The notes beneath the pieces were generated by a model. The model searched no databases. It saw nothing but the letters and a program-made list of their open reading frames with translations, and was not told the origin of the DNA. From assembly GCA_017452945.1 (NCBI GenBank), contig JAFTLD010000004.1:1-61879 (forward strand): a stretch of 61,879 nt of DNA. Reading direction: 5' to 3'. Both the position numbers and the translations under genes were made by a program. The stretch comes from Clostridia bacterium. Its GTDB lineage: Bacteria > Bacillota_A > Clostridia > Oscillospirales > CAG-272. Shown here piece after piece: positions 45,101 to 52,144 of this stretch (positions are counted from its first letter, which is position 1; each line of letters begins with the position of its first letter).

Positions 45101-46708
45101 TTATTGCCCTACGGTCAGAGTGTATTCCCAGACGATCACGTCGCCATCCGAAAGCGTGTATGCACCGCAGCCCACCGAGGGGGAGGTGCCGTTGACCGTA
45201 TACGTCCAGCCCGAAAGCTCCCCGTGCTGCTGCTCGTACAGGTATTCGATGCCGCGCACGTAAGCGGCATCCCCTGCACCCGACGCGTCCACGTGCAGCC
45301 CGTGCTTGCGGGCGGCTTCGGTCAGAATGTCGTAAACCGTATCTCCCGCTTCGATCTCATAGGTCTCTGCGGCAAGAATGATGCCGTCGTCGGGCAGATA
45401 CTCGATTTCGTCAAGGCCGGGTACGCTGTCGCATCGAATTTGCAGCGTTACTGTGCCGATGGGATTTTGCTTGCTCTCGCTTTGCCCGTGGTAGTAGTCT
45501 TCGGGTAGGCGGATATCGATCAGCATCACGGCCGCAAGCAATACGGCTGTTGCGATCCCGACAGCCAAAAAATTCTTGTAATGGCGTTTTTTCAAGATCA
45601 CAAGCAGGATGCAGACAGCACCGTCGAGGGCGACGATCACCAGACAGGCCACGGGCTTGTAGGAAAGGGACTCGCCGTCGTCTTCCTCCTGCTTTTCGGG
45701 GGCGGGCAAGGTTGCGGATTCTGACTCGGATTCGGTCTCCGCACTCTGTACCTCGTCGGGACGCGCGTGATCCAGATCGTACAAGGGTGCCTTGCCGTCT
45801 GCAAATCGCAGGTATGCCGTGGCGGCACAAAGCACCTGCGCGGTGGCGGAGGTGCTGTATGCACCGCCCGATTGGTGGCAATAGCTGCCGTCGGGCAGGG
45901 CAAAGGCGGCAATCGCGTCAAAGGCTGTGTTGCCGCTTTTGATAAAGCGCGTGTCGGTTATGGGGTCGATCCCAAGCGCACACAGGGCAATGATCACCTG
46001 TGAGGCACTCTCGGGATTGGCCACACCGTAGCTGACAAAACCGCCGTCCTCTTGCTGCCTGCTTGAAAGAAGCGCGAGCGCGGACTCAACAGCCGCTGCG
46101 GCTTGTGCGTTTTTGTGGCTGTGAGGCGCAAGGGCTTGCAGTACCATGGCGGTCACGTCCACGTCCGATACCGTTCCGCTGACCGCCCAGCCCCCGTCCT
46201 GCTTTTGCAGGGCAAGGATCTCGTTTACGATCTCGTCAGCCGAAAGCGGTGTTGCATAGCCGTTATTGGCTAAATGAAGACCGTATGCGTAGCTCATGAT
46301 GCCCAAAGAGCCGACCGTTGTGTCGGCAATTTCCGAAATATACGCATCGGTGCTGCCAATGGAGGCAAGCACCAGCGCGTATTTTTGCTTGGTTGTTGCC
46401 GAGGGGATCGTGTTTGTGTCAAGGTATGCAAGCAGAGCTTGCTCGTAAGCGGAAAAGTCGTAATTTCCGCTTTGCGCAAGGCAGAGGATAAACCATTCCG
46501 CACCCGTGCCTGCTTGCGCGGAAAGATCTGTGTCGATCCATTCCTGCGTGCTTGCTGCATCCTGCTGCGAAAAAGCAAAAATGCCGTCAGCAATTTCCTG
46601 CGCTTGCGCGGCGGCATCATCGGGGCTTTCGGCCCCGACCGATACCGTTCCCGCACACAAAAGTAAGCACAAAAGGCAGGTAAACAGGGACAGGAGCGTA
46701 TGTTTCAT
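45101..46708 (-). CDS. Transcobalamin-like membrane protein: prenyltransferase-like barrel plus DUF4430 domain
   Basis: A 535-residue exported protein. A signal peptide (about 1-26) is followed by an alpha/alpha-barrel of squalene/prenyltransferase-like repeats (about 30-310; LQKQDGGWAVSG, SSRQQEDGGFVSYG). Then come a Glu/Ser linker, a membrane helix (about 350-372), a short basic loop (KKRHYKN), a second helix (about 379-398) and a DUF4430 domain (about 418-534; LSGWTYTVNGTSPSVGCG, LSDGDVIVWEYT). The alpha-barrel plus DUF4430-like beta domain is the architecture of animal transcobalamin and intrinsic factor, which clamp B12 between the two. A corrinoid-capture role upstream of the ECF importer is inferred from that, the operon and the leader. 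Confidence 0.82.
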   Translation of the reverse strand: MKHTLLSLFTCLLCLLLCAGTVSVGAESPDDAAAQAQEIADGIFAFSQQDAASTQEWIDTDLSAQAGTGAEWFILCLAQSGNYDFSAYEQALLAYLDTNTIPSATTKQKYALVLASIGSTDAYISEIADTTVGSLGIMSYAYGLHLANNGYATPLSADEIVNEILALQKQDGGWAVSGTVSDVDVTAMVLQALAPHSHKNAQAAAAVESALALLSSRQQEDGGFVSYGVANPESASQVIIALCALGIDPITDTRFIKSGNTAFDAIAAFALPDGSYCHQSGGAYSTSATAQVLCAATAYLRFADGKAPLYDLDHARPDEVQSAETESESESATLPAPEKQEEDDGESLSYKPVACLVIVALDGAVCILLVILKKRHYKNFLAVGIATAVLLAAVMLIDIRLPEDYYHGQSESKQNPIGTVTLQIRCDSVPGLDEIEYLPDDGIILAAETYEIEAGDTVYDILTEAARKHGLHVDASGAGDAAYVRGIEYLYEQQHGELSGWTYTVNGTSPSVGCGAYTLSDGDVIVWEYTLTVGQ

Positions 46709-46711
46709 GTT

Positions 46712-47608
46712 TTATTTCTCCTTGCGTTTGATCAGGGCGCAGACGGTATAGCCCAAAAGTGTAAACAATCCTATTGCACTGCCCACAATGGCCTTGCAGC
46801 CGGTGCTCTCTTCGGGTGCTTCGGTTGAAGGTGCTTCGGTCGTGCCGGCTTCGGTGATTTCCTCGGTGGTAGCTTGGGTGGTAGGCGCCTCGGTAGTAGG
46901 TGCTTTGGTGGTTTCCTCGGTGGCGGGGGCATTGACGGTAGCCGTGCATACGGGAGGAACCAGCGTCATGGTCGCATGCGTTGCGCTGATGACGTGCTCA
47001 CCTGCTTCGAGTGTCAACGTGACCTTGCCCTCGGCGTCGGTCTCAAACGAGGTTGCCTGACCGTCCACCGTGATCGTTGCTGCCTCTACGGGATAGGTGA
47101 TGGGCGCCCAGTTCTCGTCGTAGCCTGCAGCCGTCAGCGTCAGAGTCACGGATTGCCCTGCGTCGACAACGGTACGATTGACGTCAAAATAGCTGTAAAC
47201 GTCGCTCCAGTCGGCACTTGCGTACACGAAGGCGGTAACGCGGTCACCGTCCTTGACTGTGTCGGCAAGGCTCATGCAGGAGGCGTTGTTGAGATAATAG
47301 CCGAAAGAGCCGGACTCGTCGCCCCACAGCTTGCTCATGGAAAGGCCGTAATCACCGGTGTAGTAGCCGTAGCCTGCCTCCGCACCGCCGTCGTAAAGAT
47401 TTTGGTGTGCGATGTAAAGTGCGTCGTTGACGGTCAGCGTACCGTCCCCGTCAACGTCCTCAACGGGAACAGCGGCCTGCGCGGCAACAAGCTCGCCTTT
47501 CACGGCAATCGTAACGAAAACGGTGGTTTGTTCCTGTGCTGCAGCACCGATGGCGAGCAGAGAGAGCAGCAGCGCGAGAGTGGTGAAGAGTGTGATGATT
47601 TTTTTCAT
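46712..47608 (-). CDS. DUF4430-like surface protein with C-terminal membrane anchor
   Basis: A 298-residue exported protein. A signal peptide (about 1-24) precedes a DUF4430-like domain containing a dockerin-style calcium loop (DVDGDGTLTVNDALYIAHQ) and GYYLNNASCMSLADTVKDGD, which parallels the WTYTVNG...LSDGD region of the next gene. An Ig-like module, a Thr/Glu/Ala-rich linker and a tail TGCK plus helix plus KRKEK follow. It would stand outside the cell, perhaps as a corrinoid-binding beta domain. It overlaps the preceding gene by 4 bp and is followed by the transcobalamin-like gene after 3 bp. Confidence 0.78.
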   Translation of the reverse strand: MKKIITLFTTLALLLSLLAIGAAAQEQTTVFVTIAVKGELVAAQAAVPVEDVDGDGTLTVNDALYIAHQNLYDGGAEAGYGYYTGDYGLSMSKLWGDESGSFGYYLNNASCMSLADTVKDGDRVTAFVYASADWSDVYSYFDVNRTVVDAGQSVTLTLTAAGYDENWAPITYPVEAATITVDGQATSFETDAEGKVTLTLEAGEHVISATHATMTLVPPVCTATVNAPATEETTKAPTTEAPTTQATTEEITEAGTTEAPSTEAPEESTGCKAIVGSAIGLFTLLGYTVCALIKRKEK

Positions 47609-47922
47609 GGGGAATTCTCCTTTTTTTTAGTCTGCACGGACGCTTCATCCCGTGCAGCTGCGCGTTTTGCCAGCTTTGCCTCTGTACGTAATCTTTTGGA
47701 ACGAATGTGCTTTTGTTTGTTTTTCTCAGCGCGGCCGTCGTCGCGTGGAGCTTTGACGCCTGCAGCCTCCAGCGCACGAGGCCAAGGACCCAGATACGCC
47801 TTGATGGCAACTACCTCGCGCTCGGAAAAATCCGAACGCTTGGGAAAGCGCTCTCCGCCAAGCTCCCGATGCTTGTCCGCAAGCAGAGAAATGCAGTCTT
47901 GCTTTGTCAGCTTTTCGCTCAT
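47605..47922 (-). CDS. Small HNH-repeat/helix-turn-helix-like protein
   Basis: A 105-residue basic protein. The N-terminal two-thirds contain YLGPWPRALEAAGV, matching the 'homing endonuclease associated repeat' (HNH_repeat) helix-turn-helix pattern, usually a DNA-binding accessory. The C-terminus is a Lys/Arg/Ala-rich helix. There is no nuclease motif. It is the first gene after the riboswitch-like leader, has GGAGG upstream, and its stop overlaps the DUF4430-like gene by 4 bp. A regulatory or nucleic-acid-binding role within the B12 operon is possible but unproven. Confidence 0.7.
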   Translation of the reverse strand: MSEKLTKQDCISLLADKHRELGGERFPKRSDFSEREVVAIKAYLGPWPRALEAAGVKAPRDDGRAEKNKQKHIRSKRLRTEAKLAKRAAARDEASVQTKKKENSP

Positions 47923-47989
47923 GTTGACCTCCGATCAATGCGCTGTTGATTGCGCAAAGTCTGTTTTGATGAAAGAGCATCCGCGTGGG

Positions 47990-48129
47990 AACCTCATCCG
48001 GCACTTCGTGCCACCTTCCCCAGCGGGGAAGGCCCTAAAAGCAGCCCGTAACGAATGGCCTTTCAAGACGGATGTGCTTAACAAAGCCTTCCCCGCTGGG
48101 GAAGGTGGCACGAAGTGCCGGATGAGGTT
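47990..48129. repeat. Perfect 44-bp inverted repeat
   Basis: Arms 47990-48033 and 48086-48129 are exact reverse complements with a 52-bp middle. Each arm contains two smaller palindromes (GGCACTTCGTGCC and CCTTCCCCAGCGGGGAAGG). It lies in the leader of the ECF/B12 operon, between the terminator and the first gene. Arms this perfect suggest recent insertion. No gene inside. Confidence 0.85.
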
Positions 48130-48175
48130 CATCATATGGACGCTCAAAACCGTCTTGCACTATGCCATAACAAAC

Positions 48176-48212
48176 AAAAAACGCTCTTTTACCTCTGTTG
48201 GGTAAAAAAGCG
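48176..48212 (-). terminator. Riboswitch-associated intrinsic terminator
   Basis: On the minus strand CGCTTTTTTACC pairs with GGTAAAAGAGCG (12 bp, one G-U) around a 7-nt loop, followed by TTTTTTG. It lies about 130 nt after the riboswitch-like core and about 250 nt before the first gene, so it fits a premature-termination expression platform. Confidence 0.85.
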
Positions 48213-48339
48213 CAGCAATCCCGTCCGCACGTATGGGTACACTTCACCCTTTGCGCGAACTTAGCCACACAAAAACTGAACCAACTTGGCGTGGTTCCGC
48301 GTGGCTTATTGGCTACACTTTTCATATCCAAAAGTAACT

Positions 48340-48462
48340 TCCTTTGGCGCGGTGGCGGGTATTCCGACTGTAACGGTAATGATGGTTGCGACGGATTTGC
48401 ACCGAACTTCCCCCTGATCCAAGAAACGCGTCTTGGAGCCGAACCGCGAACGGTATTCAGTT
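48340..48462 (-). promoter_or_regulatory. Cobalamin riboswitch-like aptamer
   Basis: Read on the minus strand, a P2-like hairpin (CCAAGA...TTCTTGG) leads to GGGGGAAG, then CGGTGCAAATCCG, then TTACCGTTACAGTCGG and AATACCCGCC. These match, in order, the GGGAA box, the P3 hairpin and the AGTCaGGAgACCTGCC-type 3' box of cobalamin riboswitches. The region between P3 and the 3' box is only about 25 nt, so the canonical P4-P6 arm is short or missing. It begins just after a strong promoter and is followed by a terminator and a B12-type uptake operon, which raises confidence. Confidence 0.7.
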
Positions 48463-48468
48463 GCGATT

Positions 48469-48497
48469 ATTGTAGCACGCTTTTTGACACTTGTCAA
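48469..48497 (-). promoter_or_regulatory. Sigma-A promoter of the riboswitch-controlled ECF operon
   Basis: TTGACA and TACAAT with an exact 17-bp spacer on the minus strand. The expected transcript start (about 48462) lies immediately before the aptamer. It is divergent from 48527-48555. Confidence 0.88.
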
Positions 48498-48526
48498 GAG
48501 CGGAGCGATTTTTTTGGCGCAACATC

Positions 48527-48555
48527 TTGCCAAGTGCGCATTTTTTTAGTATAAT
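48527..48555 (+). promoter_or_regulatory. Sigma-A promoter for the aldo/keto reductase gene
   Basis: TTGCCA and TATAAT with a 17-bp spacer, 29 bp before the start codon. Confidence 0.8.
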
Positions 48556-48584
48556 GAAAGAAAAACGGTGTAAGGAGAAAAGAT

Positions 48585-49718
48585 ATGATTTATAAGAATT
48601 GGAACGGTGTTGCTCTGAGTGCGCTTGGCCTTGGCTGCATGAGATTGCCGCAAAAATCAGAGAACGGTGCGGATATAGATGAAGTCGCACTTGCCAAAAT
48701 GGTCGATTTTGCCATTTCCAGGGGCGTCAACTATTTTGACACCGCGTGGGTATACCATCAGGGCAAGAGCGAGGAATTTATCGGCCGAGCTTTAGCGAAG
48801 TATCCCAGAGAGAGCTTTTACGTAGCTACCAAGTTCCCCGGCTTTTCGATCGATTTCTGGGGACGCGGCAAGGAGATCTTCGAGGAGCAGCTGCGCCGCC
48901 TTGGCATGGACTACGTTGACTATTATCTGATCCATAACGTATCCGAGGGCAATATCGATGCGTATCTGGATACCGAAAAGTACGGTGACGTGGAGTACAT
49001 GATCGCAGAAAAGAAGGCCGGCCGCATCAAGCATCTCGGCTTTTCCACGCACGGAACGCTTGCTACCATGAAGAGATTTTTGGATAAGTACGCAAGCGAG
49101 ATGGAGTTCTGCCAGATCCAGCTCAACTATCTGGATTATAAGCTGCAGAGCGCAAAGGAGAAGATTGATCTGATCCGCTCGTACGGCCTTGGCGTTTGGG
49201 TTATGGAGCCTGTGCGCGGTGGCAGACTGGCATCCCTTGAGCCCGAATATGCCGCAAAGCTTGAGCAACTGCGTCCCGGTGTCAGCGCGCCCGAGTGGGC
49301 ATTCCGCTTTTTGCAGACGCTGCCCGATGTGATCGTCACGCTGTCCGGTATGTCCAATATGCAGCAGTTGACCGAAAATCTCGACACCTTCTCGGCCGAA
49401 AAGGTGCTCAACGAAGCGGAGTGGCAGGCGCTGATGGAGATCGCGGACGATATGATCGCCAAAAAGACGCTGCCTTGCACCGAATGCCGCTACTGCATGC
49501 CTTATTGCGCACAACAGTTAAATATTCCACAAATGATTAAGTTTTATAACGCGCAGATGTATCCCGAAAACGCAGGAAGGGTCAAAGCGGAGATTGCAGC
49601 CTTGCCCGAAGAGCAAAAGCCCACGGCATGCATCGGCTGTCAGGCGTGCGAGTCTGTTTGCCCGCAGAATATCAAGATTTCCGAGATGATGACCGAGCTT
49701 GCCAAGCGCACATGTTAA
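48585..49718 (+). CDS. Aldo/keto reductase with C-terminal 4Fe-4S ferredoxin domain
   Basis: A 377-residue protein. The AKR barrel carries the catalytic Asp-Tyr region (YFDTAWVYHQGKSEEFIG), the Lys strand (FYVATKFPG) and His (YYLIHNVSEGN). The C-terminal 80 residues add a ferredoxin-like domain with CTECRYCMPYC and CIGCQACESVCP, enough cysteines for two [4Fe-4S] clusters. Such fusions are common in anaerobic Clostridia, where ferredoxin rather than NADPH may be the electron partner. Substrate unknown. AAGGAG lies 8 nt upstream. The next gene follows after 32 bp. Confidence 0.92.
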   Translation: MIYKNWNGVALSALGLGCMRLPQKSENGADIDEVALAKMVDFAISRGVNYFDTAWVYHQGKSEEFIGRALAKYPRESFYVATKFPGFSIDFWGRGKEIFEEQLRRLGMDYVDYYLIHNVSEGNIDAYLDTEKYGDVEYMIAEKKAGRIKHLGFSTHGTLATMKRFLDKYASEMEFCQIQLNYLDYKLQSAKEKIDLIRSYGLGVWVMEPVRGGRLASLEPEYAAKLEQLRPGVSAPEWAFRFLQTLPDVIVTLSGMSNMQQLTENLDTFSAEKVLNEAEWQALMEIADDMIAKKTLPCTECRYCMPYCAQQLNIPQMIKFYNAQMYPENAGRVKAEIAALPEEQKPTACIGCQACESVCPQNIKISEMMTELAKRTC

Positions 49719-49750
49719 AACTTGTTAAAGTTTGTGAAAAGGAGCAGACC

Positions 49751-51844
49751 ATGAGCGTTTCTTTCCATTTATATAATATACGCGGAAACGTGCCGAAAGG
49801 GCAGAATCCGTTGCCGCGCTTCAGACAGAGAAAACCGTGGCCGACGCGTACGGACGGGGAGTTTCCCGAGGCGCTTTCCGAGCATCTCGGATGCATGACA
49901 AAGGTGCTGCCGTACCTGACGCAAGACAGGTACGACCGCAGCAGAGGTGAGCTGCAGTTGCCCTCGTACGTGCTGGAAAACGAATACTTACAAGCACGCT
50001 TTCTGCCCTCGCTTGGCGGCAGATTGCACTCCCTTTACGACAAGATCGCCAAAAAAGAGCTGCTGTTTGCCAATCCGGTCATTCAGCCGGGAAATTTGGC
50101 CATTCGTAACGCATGGCTGTCGGGCGGCATAGAGTGGAACGTGGGTAATTTTGGCCATACGTATACCACCTGTGACAACGTGTATGCGGCCGTGCTGTCG
50201 GACGGGGATGGCAATGACTTTTTGCGCATTTACGAGTTTGAGCGCAACAAAAGCATCTTTTGGCAGGTCGATTTCCATCTGCCCGCGGGCGAGCCGCGCT
50301 TGTACAGCCACGTCAAGCTGATCAATCCTTTTGACTGCGCTACCACTACCTATTGGTGGAGCAACATTGCGTTGCGTGCCGAGAAGCGCGTGCGCATTCT
50401 GGCAAGCCAAAAGGACGTGATTTCGTTCGTGGACGGTGCATGCCGCTATGAAACTCTGCCAAACTTGGTGGCTATGGGCGGAATCGACGCGACTTACCCC
50501 GAAAATGCCGACCGTGCCTACGATTATTTTATCCAATGCGAGGATAAAAATGCTTCAACCTGGGAGGCTGCAGCCTATGAGGACGGCTCGGTCTTTTACG
50601 AGCGCAGCACCGCACCGCTGCTTTACAAAAAGCTGTTTGCGTGGGGCGAGCATTCCGCGGGTAAGCATTGGCAGGAATATCTGTCAGACGGCAAGGGGAC
50701 GGGATATTATGCAGAGATGCAGGCAGGTATTGCGCCCTCGCAGCTGCACGATAAGCTCATGCCCGCAGGCTGCGTGTATGAATGGACGCAGTGCTATGGC
50801 GGCATGCAGCTGGACGGCAGCAAAATGCTGGACGTGGATTACGACGATGCCGTTTCGTACTTTGGAGCGGCCATTGACGCAGCCATCAGTGCAAAGGATA
50901 TCCACAATGTTCACGAAAAGATGTGTAAGCTGGCACTTTTACCGGTCAATGAAGACCAAATCGGCCACTTTGGCTCCGGGTTTGGCGCAGTTGAGATCGC
51001 AAGAATGGCACAGGATGGCGACGGCACCGCTCCCGTATCCATGTGCTTTCCGCAATCCGCCATTGGTCAGGCCGAGCAGCCTTGGTTGGCGCTCTTGGAA
51101 ACGGGTAGCTTGCCTGCGCAGGATCCCGCAGCGCTGCAGCTGTCTTATATGGTCAGTCCCAAATGGCTGTCCAGGCTGCAAAACGCACCCAAAACGTGGA
51201 ATAATCTGCTGCATCTGGGCGTGGCGACATACGAATGCCACAATACCGAGGTCATCGTGATGCAGTCCTACGACGAGGACCAAAGCAACCGCGCAACCGA
51301 TGCTGCGCGCAAAGCTTGGCTGGAATCGGCAGCATGCGTCCCCAATTACTGGGCGCTGCGCAATCTGGCGGTGCTGGAGCGTGAGGAGGGGAACGAGGCG
51401 CAGGCGCAGGCATATTATGACGCGGCCGTTGCTTGCCCCGGTGCATTTTCGGACGTTGCGCTTGCAAGCGAGTATTTGCAGTATCTGAATGCTTGCGGTC
51501 TGTATGCCAAGGCATGGGAGCTGTATCAAAAGCTGCCGCAGAATTGCCTTGCGGACGATCGAATCTCGATCACGGCAGCCGTTGCAGCGCTAAAGCTTCG
51601 CCATATTGGTTATTTGGAAGCGTTTTTCAAGGCAGAGCATCACGCCATCAGCGAGGGCGAGACCACACTGACCGATCTTTGGTTCGGGCTTTGTGCTCTG
51701 CGTCTGGCTGCCGAGCGAGGTATCCAGGATCCGACGGAACAACAGCTGGAGGAGCTTGCGGACGAGGCGTGGGATCTTTGTCCGCCCGACGAGTCGATCG
51801 ACTTCCGTATGTCGCTTGACAGAAAGAACAAGTATAGAATATAA
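49751..51844 (+). CDS. DUF5107 domain protein with TPR-like C-terminus
   Basis: A 697-residue cytoplasmic protein. The DUF5107 domain covers about residues 40-330 (LPSLGGRLHSLYDK, NAWLSGGIEWNVGNFGH), a galactose-mutarotase/glycoside-hydrolase-like beta-sandwich. Alpha-helical repeats resembling TPRs follow (about 490-690; NYWALRNLAVLEREEGNEAQA). The family is associated with carbohydrate metabolism, but no reaction is established. The ATG at 49751 has AAAAGGAG upstream; a longer reading would overlap the reductase gene and lacks a site. Probably co-transcribed with the reductase. Confidence 0.85.
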   Translation: MSVSFHLYNIRGNVPKGQNPLPRFRQRKPWPTRTDGEFPEALSEHLGCMTKVLPYLTQDRYDRSRGELQLPSYVLENEYLQARFLPSLGGRLHSLYDKIAKKELLFANPVIQPGNLAIRNAWLSGGIEWNVGNFGHTYTTCDNVYAAVLSDGDGNDFLRIYEFERNKSIFWQVDFHLPAGEPRLYSHVKLINPFDCATTTYWWSNIALRAEKRVRILASQKDVISFVDGACRYETLPNLVAMGGIDATYPENADRAYDYFIQCEDKNASTWEAAAYEDGSVFYERSTAPLLYKKLFAWGEHSAGKHWQEYLSDGKGTGYYAEMQAGIAPSQLHDKLMPAGCVYEWTQCYGGMQLDGSKMLDVDYDDAVSYFGAAIDAAISAKDIHNVHEKMCKLALLPVNEDQIGHFGSGFGAVEIARMAQDGDGTAPVSMCFPQSAIGQAEQPWLALLETGSLPAQDPAALQLSYMVSPKWLSRLQNAPKTWNNLLHLGVATYECHNTEVIVMQSYDEDQSNRATDAARKAWLESAACVPNYWALRNLAVLEREEGNEAQAQAYYDAAVACPGAFSDVALASEYLQYLNACGLYAKAWELYQKLPQNCLADDRISITAAVAALKLRHIGYLEAFFKAEHHAISEGETTLTDLWFGLCALRLAAERGIQDPTEQQLEELADEAWDLCPPDESIDFRMSLDRKNKYRI

Positions 51845-51851
51845 ATGCAAG

Positions 51852-51919
51852 TTTGCGAGCCCCTTCTTTCATGGGCAAATCAAGAATTTATCGATAAACA
51901 TTAAAGAGGGGCTTGCAAA
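51852..51919 (+). other. Long hairpin, probable 3' end structure
   Basis: TTTGCGAGCCCCTTCTTT (51852-51869) pairs with AAAGAGGGGCTTGCAAA (51903-51919) over a 33-nt loop. There is no T-tract, so factor-dependent termination or mRNA processing is more likely than intrinsic termination. Confidence 0.5.
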
Positions 51920-51975
51920 TTGAAAAAATATACCGTAAAATTGTGAATATTTTTCGTTTTTCATCAAGAAAGTCA

Positions 51976-52004
51976 TTGACAAATGTATTTTTATATGTTA
52001 CAAT
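51976..52004 (+). promoter_or_regulatory. Strong sigma-A promoter of the second opp operon
   Basis: TTGACA and TACAAT with a 17-bp spacer, followed by a leader of about 135 nt before oppA. AT-rich sequence upstream may act as an UP element. Confidence 0.88.
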
Positions 52005-52144
52005 AGTTCCGTTCATATGATCACGCAGTATGCTTTTTATGTTGGATGCGAGGTTTACTGAGGGATTTCGCATTCGATATAAAAGAAATACTGTGGGTTA
52101 TTGATGAAACAACAAATTAAATTTCATAAATGGAGGACATATTT

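Noticed and set aside
46712..47608. DVDGDG loop as evidence for a cellulosome dockerin
   Set aside because: Only one calcium-loop repeat is seen, inside a DUF4430-like domain; dockerins need two, and no cohesin is in the window.
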